From positions 372,001 through 436,000 of the forward strand of contig NZ_BAAADS010000001.1 of NCBI RefSeq assembly GCF_039522605.1: a stretch of DNA of 64,000 bases, written 5' to 3'. This document shows, piece after piece, positions 52,529-61,037 of this stretch. How positions within the stretch are numbered: the first letter of the stretch is position 1; every line of letters starts with the position of its first letter. A program made the translations under genes and the position numbers. Source of the stretch: Lentibacillus siamensis. GTDB lineage: Bacteria; Bacillota; Bacilli; Bacillales; Amphibacillaceae. The notes under the pieces are model-generated. The model was not told the DNA's origin and did no database searches. It saw only the letters and a program-made list of their open reading frames with translations.

Positions 52529-53419
52529 ATGGATATAAGGCAGATTGAATATTTTGCAGAGGTTGCAAGACAACTGAATTTCACACGGGCAGCTTCGATT
52601 CTTCACATTTCCCAGCCGTCATTAAGCAAAACAATGAAAAATCTGGAGGATGAGCTCGGTGTCACGCTTTTTTACAGGGGGACCAAACAATTGGCATTAA
52701 CGGATGCCGGGCAAGCATTTTTAGTCAATGCAAAAAATGTTCTGGATGCGTTTGAAAATTTAACAACGGAATTAAATGATGTGATTGATTTAAAAAGAGG
52801 GGAAATTAAAATTGGAATTCCACCAATTATAGGTGCTGTATTTTTTTCCAAATTAATCAGCAGGTATAAAGAAGCCTATCCATCCATTAATATTTTGTTA
52901 ACCGAGGTTGGGACAAATAAAATTAAAACCGGAGTCAGCGAGGGAGAGCTTGATATTGGGCTGATTTGTAATTTGCCCGTTCCACAAGAAAACTTTGAGA
53001 CAATTAAACTTTTAAAAGACCCGTTAATGCTTATCGTTCATAAAGATGACCCGTTAGCACGAAAAAAAACAATCGACTTTTCAGATATTCGAAAAGAGCC
53101 GTTTATATTATACCGGCACGATTTCTCCCTTCATGACAAGATTGTCCAGGAATGTGATAAACACGGGTTTTCCCCGAATATCGTCTGTGAAAGCTCACAG
53201 AAAGACTTTATGATAGAAATGGTTGAAGCAAAACTGGGCGTAGCCTTATTACCAAGTAAAATCTGTGAACGCATTACCAATGAACAAATCATAGCCATTC
53301 CTTTTAACAAGCCTGCCGTTAACCTGGAATTAGGCATGATCTGGAAAAAGGACAGATACCTGCCTTTTGCGGTTCGTGAATTTATTGAGATGTCGGGGGA
53401 GGGGGCAGAGATGAAGTGA
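52529..53419 (+). CDS. LysR-family transcriptional regulator, divergent from glcB
   Basis: A 296-residue LTTR. The HTH is MDIRQIEYFAEVARQLNFTR followed by AASILHISQPSLSKTMKNLE; the effector domain begins near residue 88 (GEIKIGIPPIIGAVFFSKLI). It belongs near the CidR/CynR/CitR type. I start at ATG 52529, 8 bases from AAAGGA, not at the ATG at 52520 that lies inside the ribosome site. Divergence from glcB with a shared palindrome suggests it controls malate synthase, perhaps in response to a carboxylate. Confidence 0.88.
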   Translation: MDIRQIEYFAEVARQLNFTRAASILHISQPSLSKTMKNLEDELGVTLFYRGTKQLALTDAGQAFLVNAKNVLDAFENLTTELNDVIDLKRGEIKIGIPPIIGAVFFSKLISRYKEAYPSINILLTEVGTNKIKTGVSEGELDIGLICNLPVPQENFETIKLLKDPLMLIVHKDDPLARKKTIDFSDIRKEPFILYRHDFSLHDKIVQECDKHGFSPNIVCESSQKDFMIEMVEAKLGVALLPSKICERITNEQIIAIPFNKPAVNLELGMIWKKDRYLPFAVREFIEMSGEGAEMK

Positions 53420-53641
53420 CCTTAACTCATCAGTCGATCCTATGTTACACAAAATTTCCCCATCGTCCCTTGCAATAAGGAAGGGAAAATCACAGGGAGA
53501 ACCAGGTATTGAAAAGATTTTCTTCGTATGAACCAGCCTCCTTTTCAAGAGTCTTTTCTCAAAATGGAAAGTGTTACTAAGGAAATATCAAGTGCAACAT
53601 GCCCAAATTATAGCATACACCTCGCCTTTAAGTTGAATACC

Positions 53642-53670
53642 TTGCCATTTTTGTATAAATACATTATAAT
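53642..53670 (+). promoter_or_regulatory. Promoter of the antisense RNA (locus 2)
   Basis: TTGCCA (53642-53647), exact 17-bp spacer, TATAAT (53665-53670): nearly consensus sigma-A promoter pointing at the 3' end of the toxin gene. Confidence 0.72.
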
Positions 53671-53676
53671 ATGAAT

Positions 53677-53763
53677 AAGATATGGTAGGAGAGGAATTAA
53701 CCTCTCCTTTGGGAACATTAGAGTCTCTTCCTTCTGCGAAAAGGAGCGACTCTTCTTCTTTTT
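53677..53763 (+). ncRNA. Putative antisense antitoxin RNA, type I toxin-antitoxin (locus 2)
   Basis: About 87 nt: hairpin GGAGAGG...CCTCTCC (53688-53707), then terminator stem AGAGTC (53720-53725) with GACTCT (53748-53753) and further inner pairs, followed by TCTTCTTTTTCTC. Promoter, first hairpin and terminator hairpin occur in the same order and spacing as at 13079-13198. The 3' part is complementary to the toxin coding end. The 298-base gap before it (53420-53717) holds no other gene. Confidence 0.63.
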
Positions 53764-53849
53764 CTCAAATGCAACAAGGTAACTGACAAATTAATTACGG
53801 CAACAGCCATGTTGATAATCGAGGTAAAAAGAAATACCCAACTTTCCAT
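53718..53849 (-). CDS. Putative type I toxin, small hydrophobic peptide (43 aa, locus 2)
   Basis: One membrane helix (WVFLFTSIINMAVAVINLSV) with a very basic tail (HLRKRRRVAPFRRRKRL). Plan, length and leader match the peptide at 13160-13288: both have INxxVAxIN in the helix, a GGGGTG/GGAGGTG site followed by two in-frame ATGs six bases apart, and a near-identical upstream hairpin. I use the second ATG (53849) for the same spacing reason. Loss or gain of the antisense RNA would decide toxicity. Confidence 0.66.
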   Translation of the reverse strand: MESWVFLFTSIINMAVAVINLSVTLLHLRKRRRVAPFRRRKRL

Positions 53850-53963
53850 ATCCATTCACCTCCCTTCGTTAGGGAGTGCCTTTATTACAACATACTCTTT
53901 TGGAAAAACACTTCTTTTTATCGTCTTTTAAACCATTCAACGAATTATCTTCAGCTAAAACTA

Positions 53964-54815
53964 TTAACCTTTCAACACATTACTAAGTTTCCCAATCCCC
54001 TCTATTTCAACTGTTACTTGATCGCCATCCCGCAACCAAACTTGTTCGGACTCATCATATCCCAAAATAACGCCTTCAGGGGTCCCAGTCAAAATGACAT
54101 CACCCGGTTTCAATGTCATGTACTGTGAAATGTAGCTGATCAGTTTCCTGCACGAAAATATCATATCTCTTGTGTTAGATTTTTGCCGTACTTCCCCATT
54201 AACTGTACAGCTGATTTCCAAAGCATTCGGATCCTCAATTTCATCTGCCGTAACTAAATGAGGCCCAATTGGGCAAAACCCATCCAGGCTTTTTCCCAGC
54301 AGCCATTGACCGGTCCTGAACTGCAGATCTCTTGCACTCAAATCATTTGCGGCGCAATACCCAAACACATAATCAAGTGCATCCTGCTCTGTCACATCTT
54401 TTGCCTCTTTACCAATTACAATGGCTAGTTCAGCCTCATAATCTATTTTTTCTGCAACACTGGGCAGCTTGATCGTACAGCCGTCTCCTGACAATGCATT
54501 TTGGAATTTATTAAATAAAATGGGAAATTTAGGGATATCAGAGCCCGTTTCCTCCGCGTGCTTGCCATAGTTTTTACCAATGCAGATGATTTTCTCTGGA
54601 TTGTCGATACAAGAGCCTATATTGAGTGAATCCTCTTCCTTTATAAAATCCTTCGCTTGTTCAACTGTGTCACATAAATCCTGGACCGAATATTTTTGAA
54701 TTAGTTCTTGTACACTTGATACATCGGACAAATACGCTGTTAAGTCCAATATGCCGTTTTCGGTTTTTACCCCTGGGCGATTGCCCTCATCTGTTCGTAT
54801 GGTTATAAGTTTCAT
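53964..54815 (-). CDS. Fumarylacetoacetate hydrolase (FAH) family protein
   Basis: A 283-residue enzyme of the FAH fold. The N-terminal segment is variable; from about residue 75 come IICIGKNYGKHAEETG, the metal ligands in DYEAELAIVIGKEAKD, YCAANDLSARDLQFRTGQWL with LGKSLDGFCPIGPHLV, and LKPGDVILTGTPEGV. Family members are 2-oxo acid decarboxylases, acylpyruvases or hydratases of aromatic or sugar-acid catabolism; this one resembles the YcgM/5-oxopent-3-ene-1,2,5-tricarboxylate group, though the substrate is unknown. ATG 54815 is preceded by AAAGGAGAG. Confidence 0.87.
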   Translation of the reverse strand: MKLITIRTDEGNRPGVKTENGILDLTAYLSDVSSVQELIQKYSVQDLCDTVEQAKDFIKEEDSLNIGSCIDNPEKIICIGKNYGKHAEETGSDIPKFPILFNKFQNALSGDGCTIKLPSVAEKIDYEAELAIVIGKEAKDVTEQDALDYVFGYCAANDLSARDLQFRTGQWLLGKSLDGFCPIGPHLVTADEIEDPNALEISCTVNGEVRQKSNTRDMIFSCRKLISYISQYMTLKPGDVILTGTPEGVILGYDESEQVWLRDGDQVTVEIEGIGKLSNVLKG

Positions 54816-54936
54816 TGAAATTATCTCTCCTTTTAATAATCTATAATCCAATATTACTTATTTCGACATAGCGCAAAACAATCCTACTCGAGTAGCCTAA
54901 ACGCAGGAAAAATATTTATCCCCAAAAACTCATACA

Positions 54937-54998
54937 GATTATTCAACAAAATTCGGGTGGGGACAGGCACCTGTCGAACAGTCACTTGTCGAATAATC
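54937..54998. repeat. REP-like palindromic element, copy 3 (complete)
   Basis: The outer arms GATTATTCaACAA (54937-54949) and TTGTcGAATAATC (54986-54998) pair; nested inside is GACAGGCACCTGTC. The left part ATTC(A)ACAAAATTCGGGTG is shared with copies 1 and 2. It ends one base before the stop codon of the chromate transporter gene and could act as its terminator, but it lacks a T run. Confidence 0.8.
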
Positions 54999-54999
54999 T

Positions 55000-55530
55000 T
55001 CACAAAAAGAACCCGCCATAAACAAGTGCACCGGCAATCACAAATGCCGGGTGGATTTTAACCTGCTCAAGCAGAACGTAACCCCCTCCTATCAGCAGAG
55101 CTGTCTGCCAGATGCCGATTCCATCATATGATTCCACAAAAAAATCCCATGCCATAAGACCGAGCAGTATAGCGATGACCGGGCGTACATACATGGTCAA
55201 TCGTTGAACCTTTGGGGAATCTTTGTATTTGTAGAGTATACCCAATAGCGCAATCATCAACATCAGCGACGGAGCAACCGTTGCGAATACACCAATAATT
55301 GCTCCTGGTATTCCTCCAACTTCATACCCTATGTACCCTGCCATTTTGGTTGAAATCGGTCCGGGAAGTGCATTTCCTAGGGCAAGTACCTCACTGAATT
55401 CCTGGATGGACATCCATCCATACCGGTCTACCACTTCATTTTCCACCAATGGAATCGAAGCTGGTCCGCCACCATAACCGAGAATCCCAGGAATGAAAAA
55501 GGCTAAGAAAATATGCCAATAAAGAATCAT
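55000..55530 (-). CDS. Chromate transporter family half-protein (ChrB, YwrB/YwrA type)
   Basis: A 176-residue CHR family protein with about five helices; short CHR proteins act in pairs equal to one long ChrA. The family motif is GILGYGGGPASIPLVENEVV followed by LGNALPGPISTKMAGYIGYE. The ATG overlaps the stop of the partner by 4 bases (ATGA). Chromate export is the known family role; the natural substrate in an unpolluted niche is uncertain. Confidence 0.9.
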   Translation of the reverse strand: MILYWHIFLAFFIPGILGYGGGPASIPLVENEVVDRYGWMSIQEFSEVLALGNALPGPISTKMAGYIGYEVGGIPGAIIGVFATVAPSLMLMIALLGILYKYKDSPKVQRLTMYVRPVIAILLGLMAWDFFVESYDGIGIWQTALLIGGGYVLLEQVKIHPAFVIAGALVYGGFFL

Positions 55531-56099
55531 GATCCCGCCCCTCTCCTTGATTTTTCATCGTCACCGCTTTTATCCTTCTGCACCAAAGCCAGAATTAACA
55601 GCACACCAATGACAATTCCTGGATGGACCCCGAGCTGCAGGACAATCAGAATAATGACCGACATAATGATCGTTTTTAACCACCCAAGACCCTTGCCCGC
55701 TTTATTCAAGAATTGCCAGGTGAGAACTGCCAGCATTACCCCGACAACCGGAATAACGGCAGCAGTCATCCCATTTACCCAGTCAAAGTCTTTAAATGAA
55801 GATAAGGTCGTTAACAGTATCACCATCAGCAAAATAGTCGGGAGAATCGAGGCGATCACGGCATTTAGCATCCCGAGAAAACCCGACTCCCGGTGCCCGA
55901 TATATCCCGCCATTTTTGTAATGATCGGCCCCGGCAACGTGTTACATAGCGCCAATATATCACCAAATTCTTCATCTGTTACCCAATTATATTTTTTCAC
56001 CGTTTCGACATGGATCAGCGGAATCGAGCCAGGCCCACCGCCATATCCAAGCATACCTACTCTAAAAAAGGCAATAAATAAATCCCATTGTGTTTTCAT
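55527..56099 (-). CDS. Chromate transporter family half-protein (ChrA partner)
   Basis: A 190-residue CHR half with MLGYGGGPGSIPLIHVETVK followed by LCNTLPGPIITKMAGYIGHR, and about five helices. The two halves are inserted oppositely in known pairs. In B. subtilis the same pair (ywrA, ywrB) lies beside ywrD, as here, so this is a conserved neighbourhood. It starts 15 bases after the YwrD-type gene. Confidence 0.9.
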   Translation of the reverse strand: MKTQWDLFIAFFRVGMLGYGGGPGSIPLIHVETVKKYNWVTDEEFGDILALCNTLPGPIITKMAGYIGHRESGFLGMLNAVIASILPTILLMVILLTTLSSFKDFDWVNGMTAAVIPVVGVMLAVLTWQFLNKAGKGLGWLKTIIMSVIILIVLQLGVHPGIVIGVLLILALVQKDKSGDDEKSRRGAGS

Positions 56100-56114
56100 C
56101 GTTACACCACCTGT

Positions 56115-57728
56115 CTACCGGCTTGCAATCGCTCCGTCCGTTCTTGACTCGGTACCACCAATTAACACACCAGTTTCCGGGTCTCTTAAAATTATCTGTC
56201 CGCGCCCAAAGCTGTTCGGCTCAATCTGAATATGAACGTCGTGCCCTTTGTCAGCGAGGCTTTGTGCAAGATGATGTGGAAACCGGTTTTCCACTTCAAT
56301 CACTTTGTCCTTGATCCACTGCCACCTTGGTGCATCAAGCGCTGCCTGCGGATTCAAATGAAAATCAATCATGTTCATGACAACCTGAACATGACCCTGT
56401 GGTTGCATATAGCCACCCATGACACCGAACGGGCCAATTGGACTGTCATCTTTGGTTATAAACCCTGGAATGATGGTGTGATATGTTCTTTTACCGCCTT
56501 TTAAAGCATTAACATGGTCAGGGTTCAATGAAAATTCACTACCGCGATTTTGCAGGGCAATTCCCGTACCCGGAACAACCAGTCCAGAGCCAAATCCTTT
56601 ATAATTACTTTGAATAAAGGAAACCATATTACCGTCATTATCGGCAGTCGCCAGATACACCGTCCCACTCAAAGAAGGTTCACCAGCTTTTGGCTGCATT
56701 GCTGTCTCACCAATCTCGTTTCGGCGCAGCTCACCATATGCATCTGATAAAATAGCCTCTGATGTATAACGCATATCTTTTTCTTCCGTCACATGTTCAT
56801 ATCCATCGGTAAACGCCAGCTTCATCGCTTCAAATTGTTTATGATACGTATCCACTGCATCTCTTTCGCCAAACTGAAAACCTTTTAAAATATTAAGTGC
56901 CTGCAGTGCGATAATCCCTTGTCCGTTTGGAGGTATTTCCCAGACATCATATCCCCGGTAGTTAACCGCAATTGGCTTGACCCATTCCGGCTTATAATCA
57001 GCAAGATCATCAGTAGTCAGATAGCCCCCGGTGTCCCTGGCAAAAGACGCAATTTTTTCCGCCAGCGTACCACGGTAAAATGATTCAGCATTTGTTTCCG
57101 CAATTGAACGCAGTGTGTCCGCGTGATCCAGGGATGACCATATCTCGCCAACCTGTGGTGCTCTTCCTTTTGGTGCAAACGTCTCAAACCAATTGGAAAA
57201 AATGGAATCCGTTAACTCCTCACGAAATGTATCATACGCCTTTTTCCAAAACTTGCCCAGTGTAGGCGAAACAGGGAAACCTTCGTCCGCATAGGTAATG
57301 GCGGACTCCATTACCTTGGTTAATGGCAGCTTCCCAAACCTTTGGGAAAGTTCTGCCCACGCCCCGGGCGCACCAGGCACCGTAACTGGCAGCCAACCAT
57401 ACTGGGGCATTTCCGTATACCCTGCTTGTTTAACGTCATCAATCGAAATATCTTCAGGTGACCTTCCACTCGCATTCAAGCCATGCAGCTCATCATTGAT
57501 CCAAACCAGTGCAAATGCGTCGCCGCCAATCCCGTTCGATGTTGGCTCGACAACAGTAAGACATGCAGCAGTAGCAATTGCCGCATCCACCGCATTGCCG
57601 CCTTTTTTTAAAATATCCAATCCAGCTTGAGCCGCTAATGGCTGAGAAGTTGCAACCATGCCCTTATTTGCGTAAGTTGCATTTCGGTTAACCGGATATG
57701 GATGAGCCTGATGGGTAAAAGAATTCAT
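56115..57728 (-). CDS. ywrD: Gamma-glutamyltransferase-like Ntn hydrolase (YwrD type)
   Basis: A 537-residue member of the GGT family. The N-terminal domain has KKGGNAVDAAIATAACLTVV and EPTSNGIGGDAF; the self-cleavage threonine is in LSGTVYLATADNDGNMVSFI at about residue 360. C-terminal parts include GFGSGLVVPGTGIALQNRGS. There is no signal peptide, so unlike secreted Ggt it should work in the cytoplasm; it may be a cephalosporin acylase- or gamma-glutamyl hydrolase-like enzyme. It follows the L-2-hydroxyglutarate oxidase gene by 21 bases. Confidence 0.91.
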   Translation of the reverse strand: MNSFTHQAHPYPVNRNATYANKGMVATSQPLAAQAGLDILKKGGNAVDAAIATAACLTVVEPTSNGIGGDAFALVWINDELHGLNASGRSPEDISIDDVKQAGYTEMPQYGWLPVTVPGAPGAWAELSQRFGKLPLTKVMESAITYADEGFPVSPTLGKFWKKAYDTFREELTDSIFSNWFETFAPKGRAPQVGEIWSSLDHADTLRSIAETNAESFYRGTLAEKIASFARDTGGYLTTDDLADYKPEWVKPIAVNYRGYDVWEIPPNGQGIIALQALNILKGFQFGERDAVDTYHKQFEAMKLAFTDGYEHVTEEKDMRYTSEAILSDAYGELRRNEIGETAMQPKAGEPSLSGTVYLATADNDGNMVSFIQSNYKGFGSGLVVPGTGIALQNRGSEFSLNPDHVNALKGGKRTYHTIIPGFITKDDSPIGPFGVMGGYMQPQGHVQVVMNMIDFHLNPQAALDAPRWQWIKDKVIEVENRFPHHLAQSLADKGHDVHIQIEPNSFGRGQIILRDPETGVLIGGTESRTDGAIASR

Positions 57729-57749
57729 TTTAGCAACTCTCCCTGTTCA

Positions 57750-58943
57750 TTATTTTTGCTGATCCATCATTTGAACAACCTTCTTTCCGATTTCTATACT
57801 GGCCGTTGCCGCCGGAGATGGGGCATTGCAAACATGCAATGCCCGTCTGTCATGAATAATCGCAAAATCATCAAGTAAATTACCTTCCTGATCCAGAGCC
57901 TGTGCACGCACACCTGCCTTTGCCGGAACCAGATCATCTGCATCAATGTCCGGAATGAAGCGCTGAACCTCTTTCACAAAAGCTTTTTTACTGTACGATC
58001 GAATCATTTCCTTTAAACCTTCCGTCAAGTTTCCACCAGCAAGCTTACGAAATCCTGGGTATGTCAATCCTTCCAAAAAATCTTTCCATTGAAAATCAGA
58101 TTTTTTATAACCCTCGCGCCTGAAACTATATACAGCGTTCGGACCCACAAGTATCCGGCCATCTATCATTCTCGTAAAATGAACACCGAGAAACGGAAAA
58201 TCCGGATTCGGAACCGGATAAATAAGGTTTTTAACCAAATACCGTTTCTCCGGTTTCAATTCATAATACTCCCCGCGGAACGGAACAATTTTCAAGTCCG
58301 GCATAATGTTTGCCATTTTGGCGATCCGGTCACTGAATAACCCGGCACAATTAATAAGAAAGCGACTATCAAAAGCACCCTTATTTGTTGTAATTGTAAC
58401 ATGCTCCTGTTCAAAGGAGATATCCTGAACCTCTGTATCCAACGAAATACTCCCACCATTTTCTATAAAGATAGCACTGAATTGTTGCGAAACTTGCCTG
58501 TAATCCACAATCCCCGTACTCGGAACTTTAATGGCAGCAATACCATTGACATGTGGTTCAACTCGCCGCAATTCTTCTGTTGATATTCTTTCAACTGCGA
58601 GTTGGTTTTCCAATCCCCGTTGATATAAATCTTCCAATAAGGAAACTTCCTCTTCGCTTGTCGCAACAATAACTTTTCCTGAAACATCATAGGGTATATC
58701 ATGTTCCCTGCAAAAATCTACCAATTGTTTATTTCCTTTTCGCGCCAGTTCAGCCTTTAGACTGCCAGGTTTATAGTATATTCCCGAATGAATAACACCA
58801 CTATTTCTCCCTGTCTGGTGAAGCGATACCCCGGACTCTTTTTCCAAAATAACAACAGACGCATCCGGATGCTGTTTTGTGAGTTCCATCCCAACTGACA
58901 GACCGATAATTCCTCCACCAATAATTGCATAATCATACGTCAA
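57750..58943 (-). CDS. lhgO: L-2-hydroxyglutarate oxidase/dehydrogenase LhgO
   Basis: A 397-residue FAD enzyme oxidising L-2-hydroxyglutarate to 2-oxoglutarate, passing electrons to oxygen or the membrane quinone pool. The dinucleotide motif is YAIIGGGIIGLSVGMELTKQ; SLHQTGRNSGVIHSGIYYKP and GLFSDRIAKMANI with PFRGEYYELKPEK follow, all typical. The end (AGVRAQALDQEG) closes the FAD site. TTG start (58943) with GGGAGTGA upstream. It lies between the Nramp-like carrier and the GGT-like gene and suggests a route for a glutamate-derived compound. Confidence 0.92.
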   Translation of the reverse strand: MTYDYAIIGGGIIGLSVGMELTKQHPDASVVILEKESGVSLHQTGRNSGVIHSGIYYKPGSLKAELARKGNKQLVDFCREHDIPYDVSGKVIVATSEEEVSLLEDLYQRGLENQLAVERISTEELRRVEPHVNGIAAIKVPSTGIVDYRQVSQQFSAIFIENGGSISLDTEVQDISFEQEHVTITTNKGAFDSRFLINCAGLFSDRIAKMANIMPDLKIVPFRGEYYELKPEKRYLVKNLIYPVPNPDFPFLGVHFTRMIDGRILVGPNAVYSFRREGYKKSDFQWKDFLEGLTYPGFRKLAGGNLTEGLKEMIRSYSKKAFVKEVQRFIPDIDADDLVPAKAGVRAQALDQEGNLLDDFAIIHDRRALHVCNAPSPAATASIEIGKKVVQMMDQQK

Positions 58944-58959
58944 AAATGTTCACTCCCAA

Positions 58960-60249
58960 TTAAAACATGTCGATTAATTCAATAAGGCCGAGATAGGTAA
59001 ATAGCAGAACACAGGCAGTTAATACGGTATTCGCCAGCCACCCATTTTTGAAGTCTTTATCCACTGCTTTTGAATTCAGCAGCCACAGCAGCGTAATTGC
59101 CAAAAACGGCATAAACAATGCTCCAAGCGCTCCATATAAAATAACGATAAACACCGGTTTACCAAAGAACAAAATAAGCATTGGCGGAAACGTCAGCCAC
59201 AGCAAGTACGCCCTGTAGGCCGGGTCTTTCTCGGAAACCGGCTTCCCCGGACGTCTACCTTTTGCCTTAACAATCCGAACAAAATCTGCAAATAAATACG
59301 GAACACCATTCCAAACACCGAGCAGCGATGAAAATGCCGCCGACCATGCCCCAATCAAAAACATCCAGCGTGCAAATGTTCCAAATTCCTCAGCAAATAA
59401 ATTGGAAAGTGTTACTAAACCTTCTTCGCCGTTGATTTCAATACCGGTTCCATACAAAAATTCAGCTCCAACAATCAATAATGATACCGTGAAAATTGCT
59501 GTAATCACATAACCTGTAGCGGTATCCAGTTTCATCATTGGAATCCAACGTTTCCCCTCCCATTTCTTTTCTCGTACCCAGTAACCATAGGCAGCCATTG
59601 TAATCGTACCACCGACTCCACCAAGCAATCCCATAACCAGCAGCAAGGAACTGTCGCCTGTACGTGGTACCAATCCACTTAAAATATTTCCGACTTCCGG
59701 CATGATAATGACTGCCGATCCAACAACCGTTACAAACATAATACCAATCATGATCGTCATAATGTTTTCAAACAACTTATATTTTCCTGTCAACACCAAA
59801 GCCATCCCAGCGAGGCCATGGATAATTGCCCATGCCCATAACGGCATAATCGGAAACATCGTTACCATCATAATGGCACTTGTCGACATAGCTGCCGCGC
59901 CATAACTAAAACCCCACAAAACCGAATAAACGCCGAAATACCCGGTTGCCCACTTACCAAGTGAATGCCAACCTTCCAGAATGGTCCGGCCTGTCGCAAG
60001 CTGCCATCTTCCCATCCCTTCCGTAAAAAAATACTTAAAAATAGCCCCAACTATAATAGCCCACATAAGTGTGATACCCAAACCTGCCCCAGCCACAAGT
60101 GCGGCTATTAAGTCACCCGTTCCGACACCGGTAGCAGCGGTCACGAATCCAGGACCAACCGTTTTTAACTTTCCTTTAAATGTACGCGGGGGAGTCGGTG
60201 CCTCCGGAGAAGTTGTTTGTTGATAAGTAACCCCTTGTTCTGAACTCAT
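58960..60249 (-). CDS. Nramp-superfamily carrier lacking the metal-binding motifs
   Basis: A 429-residue, 11-helix carrier related to Nramp/MntH. In helix 1 GPGFVTAATGVGTGDLIAAL replaces the GPGF...DPGN motif, so DPGN is GTGD (43-46); in helix 6 the MPH motif is MAA (ITMAAYGYW). Both sets of metal ligands are thus missing, so a divalent metal is unlikely to be the cargo. Such Nramp-related carriers are known but their substrates are mostly undefined. The operon partners suggest an organic acid or amino acid derivative (inference). It starts 28 bases after gntR. Confidence 0.85.
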   Translation of the reverse strand: MSSEQGVTYQQTTSPEAPTPPRTFKGKLKTVGPGFVTAATGVGTGDLIAALVAGAGLGITLMWAIIVGAIFKYFFTEGMGRWQLATGRTILEGWHSLGKWATGYFGVYSVLWGFSYGAAAMSTSAIMMVTMFPIMPLWAWAIIHGLAGMALVLTGKYKLFENIMTIMIGIMFVTVVGSAVIIMPEVGNILSGLVPRTGDSSLLLVMGLLGGVGGTITMAAYGYWVREKKWEGKRWIPMMKLDTATGYVITAIFTVSLLIVGAEFLYGTGIEINGEEGLVTLSNLFAEEFGTFARWMFLIGAWSAAFSSLLGVWNGVPYLFADFVRIVKAKGRRPGKPVSEKDPAYRAYLLWLTFPPMLILFFGKPVFIVILYGALGALFMPFLAITLLWLLNSKAVDKDFKNGWLANTVLTACVLLFTYLGLIELIDMF

Positions 60250-60277
60250 AAAACGTACGCCTCCTCTTTAAAAATAA

Positions 60278-60973
60278 TTACAAATAGCGCTCCTTGACGT
60301 TATGAAGGTGAGTACTCATGGATTCCCTGGCCTTGAGTGCATCACCTGCCTTTATCGCGTCATAAATATTCCGGTGTTCCTCCAAAACGGTCCGACTGTT
60401 ATTTGGCTGACTCAATGTATTGGACCGACTTTCTTTTAACCCTGCCAATACTTGGTCGGACAGCATATACATGACTTTCTCAATAACTGAATTACCAGCC
60501 GCCCTGGCAATCGCCATATGGAAAGTCAAGTCCTCTTCCGCAGCAATATTGCCTTGCAAAACAGCAATTTCCAATTCATGCAATGCATCGTATATTGCTT
60601 GAAGATCCTGATCTGAACCTCGAATCGCTGCATAATAAGTCGCATCCCGTTCAATGGCGAGTCTAAGTTCCATCAACTCCACGATATCAACGGTAACACC
60701 GCGGATAACCGCGTTCATTTTGGCAATGAGGTCTTCTTTCGTATTTTTCCGGAGATATACCCCACTGCCATGCTTAATCTCTACAACACCCGCAGCTTCC
60801 AAAACACTGAATGCCTCTTTAACCGATGTTCTGGAAACAGACAGTTCATCCGCTAAGTATCTTTCGGAAGGCAGCTTTTCACCATGCACCAATTCCTCCT
60901 TCTCCATTCCTGACTTAATTTGCTCCACAATCGCGTGATAGACCCTTTTTTTCTTGACCGGCAACCGTTTCAT
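60278..60973 (-). CDS. GntR-family regulator, FadR type
   Basis: A 231-residue regulator. The winged HTH reads GEKLPSERYLADELSVSRTS followed by VKEAFSVLEAAGVVEIKHGS; the C-terminal FCD domain is helical with metal-ligand positions in ELRLAIERDATYYAA-like MELRLAIERDATYY and FHMAIARAAGN. I start at ATG 60973 with AAAGGA upstream; ATG 60991 lies inside the palindromic leader. It is the first gene of the block gntR, Nramp-like, lhgO, ywrD, chr pair, and is likely autoregulated. Confidence 0.9.
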   Translation of the reverse strand: MKRLPVKKKRVYHAIVEQIKSGMEKEELVHGEKLPSERYLADELSVSRTSVKEAFSVLEAAGVVEIKHGSGVYLRKNTKEDLIAKMNAVIRGVTVDIVELMELRLAIERDATYYAAIRGSDQDLQAIYDALHELEIAVLQGNIAAEEDLTFHMAIARAAGNSVIEKVMYMLSDQVLAGLKESRSNTLSQPNNSRTVLEEHRNIYDAIKAGDALKARESMSTHLHNVKERYL

Positions 60974-60989
60974 AGCATGCAATCCTTTC

Positions 60990-61030
60990 ATACAGCAAAG
61001 TGGACAAGTGGATGGTCCAATTTGCTGTAT
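60990..61030. promoter_or_regulatory. Nested palindrome at the gntR start, probable operator
   Basis: Outer arms ATACAGCAAA (60990-60999) and TTTGCTGTAT (61021-61030) pair exactly; inside are TGGAC (61001) and GTCCA (61015). On the minus strand TATAAT (61034-61029) ends at the outer arm, so the palindrome covers the start of transcription. This is the usual place for an autorepressor site; it could also form an mRNA hairpin. Confidence 0.65.
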
Positions 61031-61037
61031 TATAATA

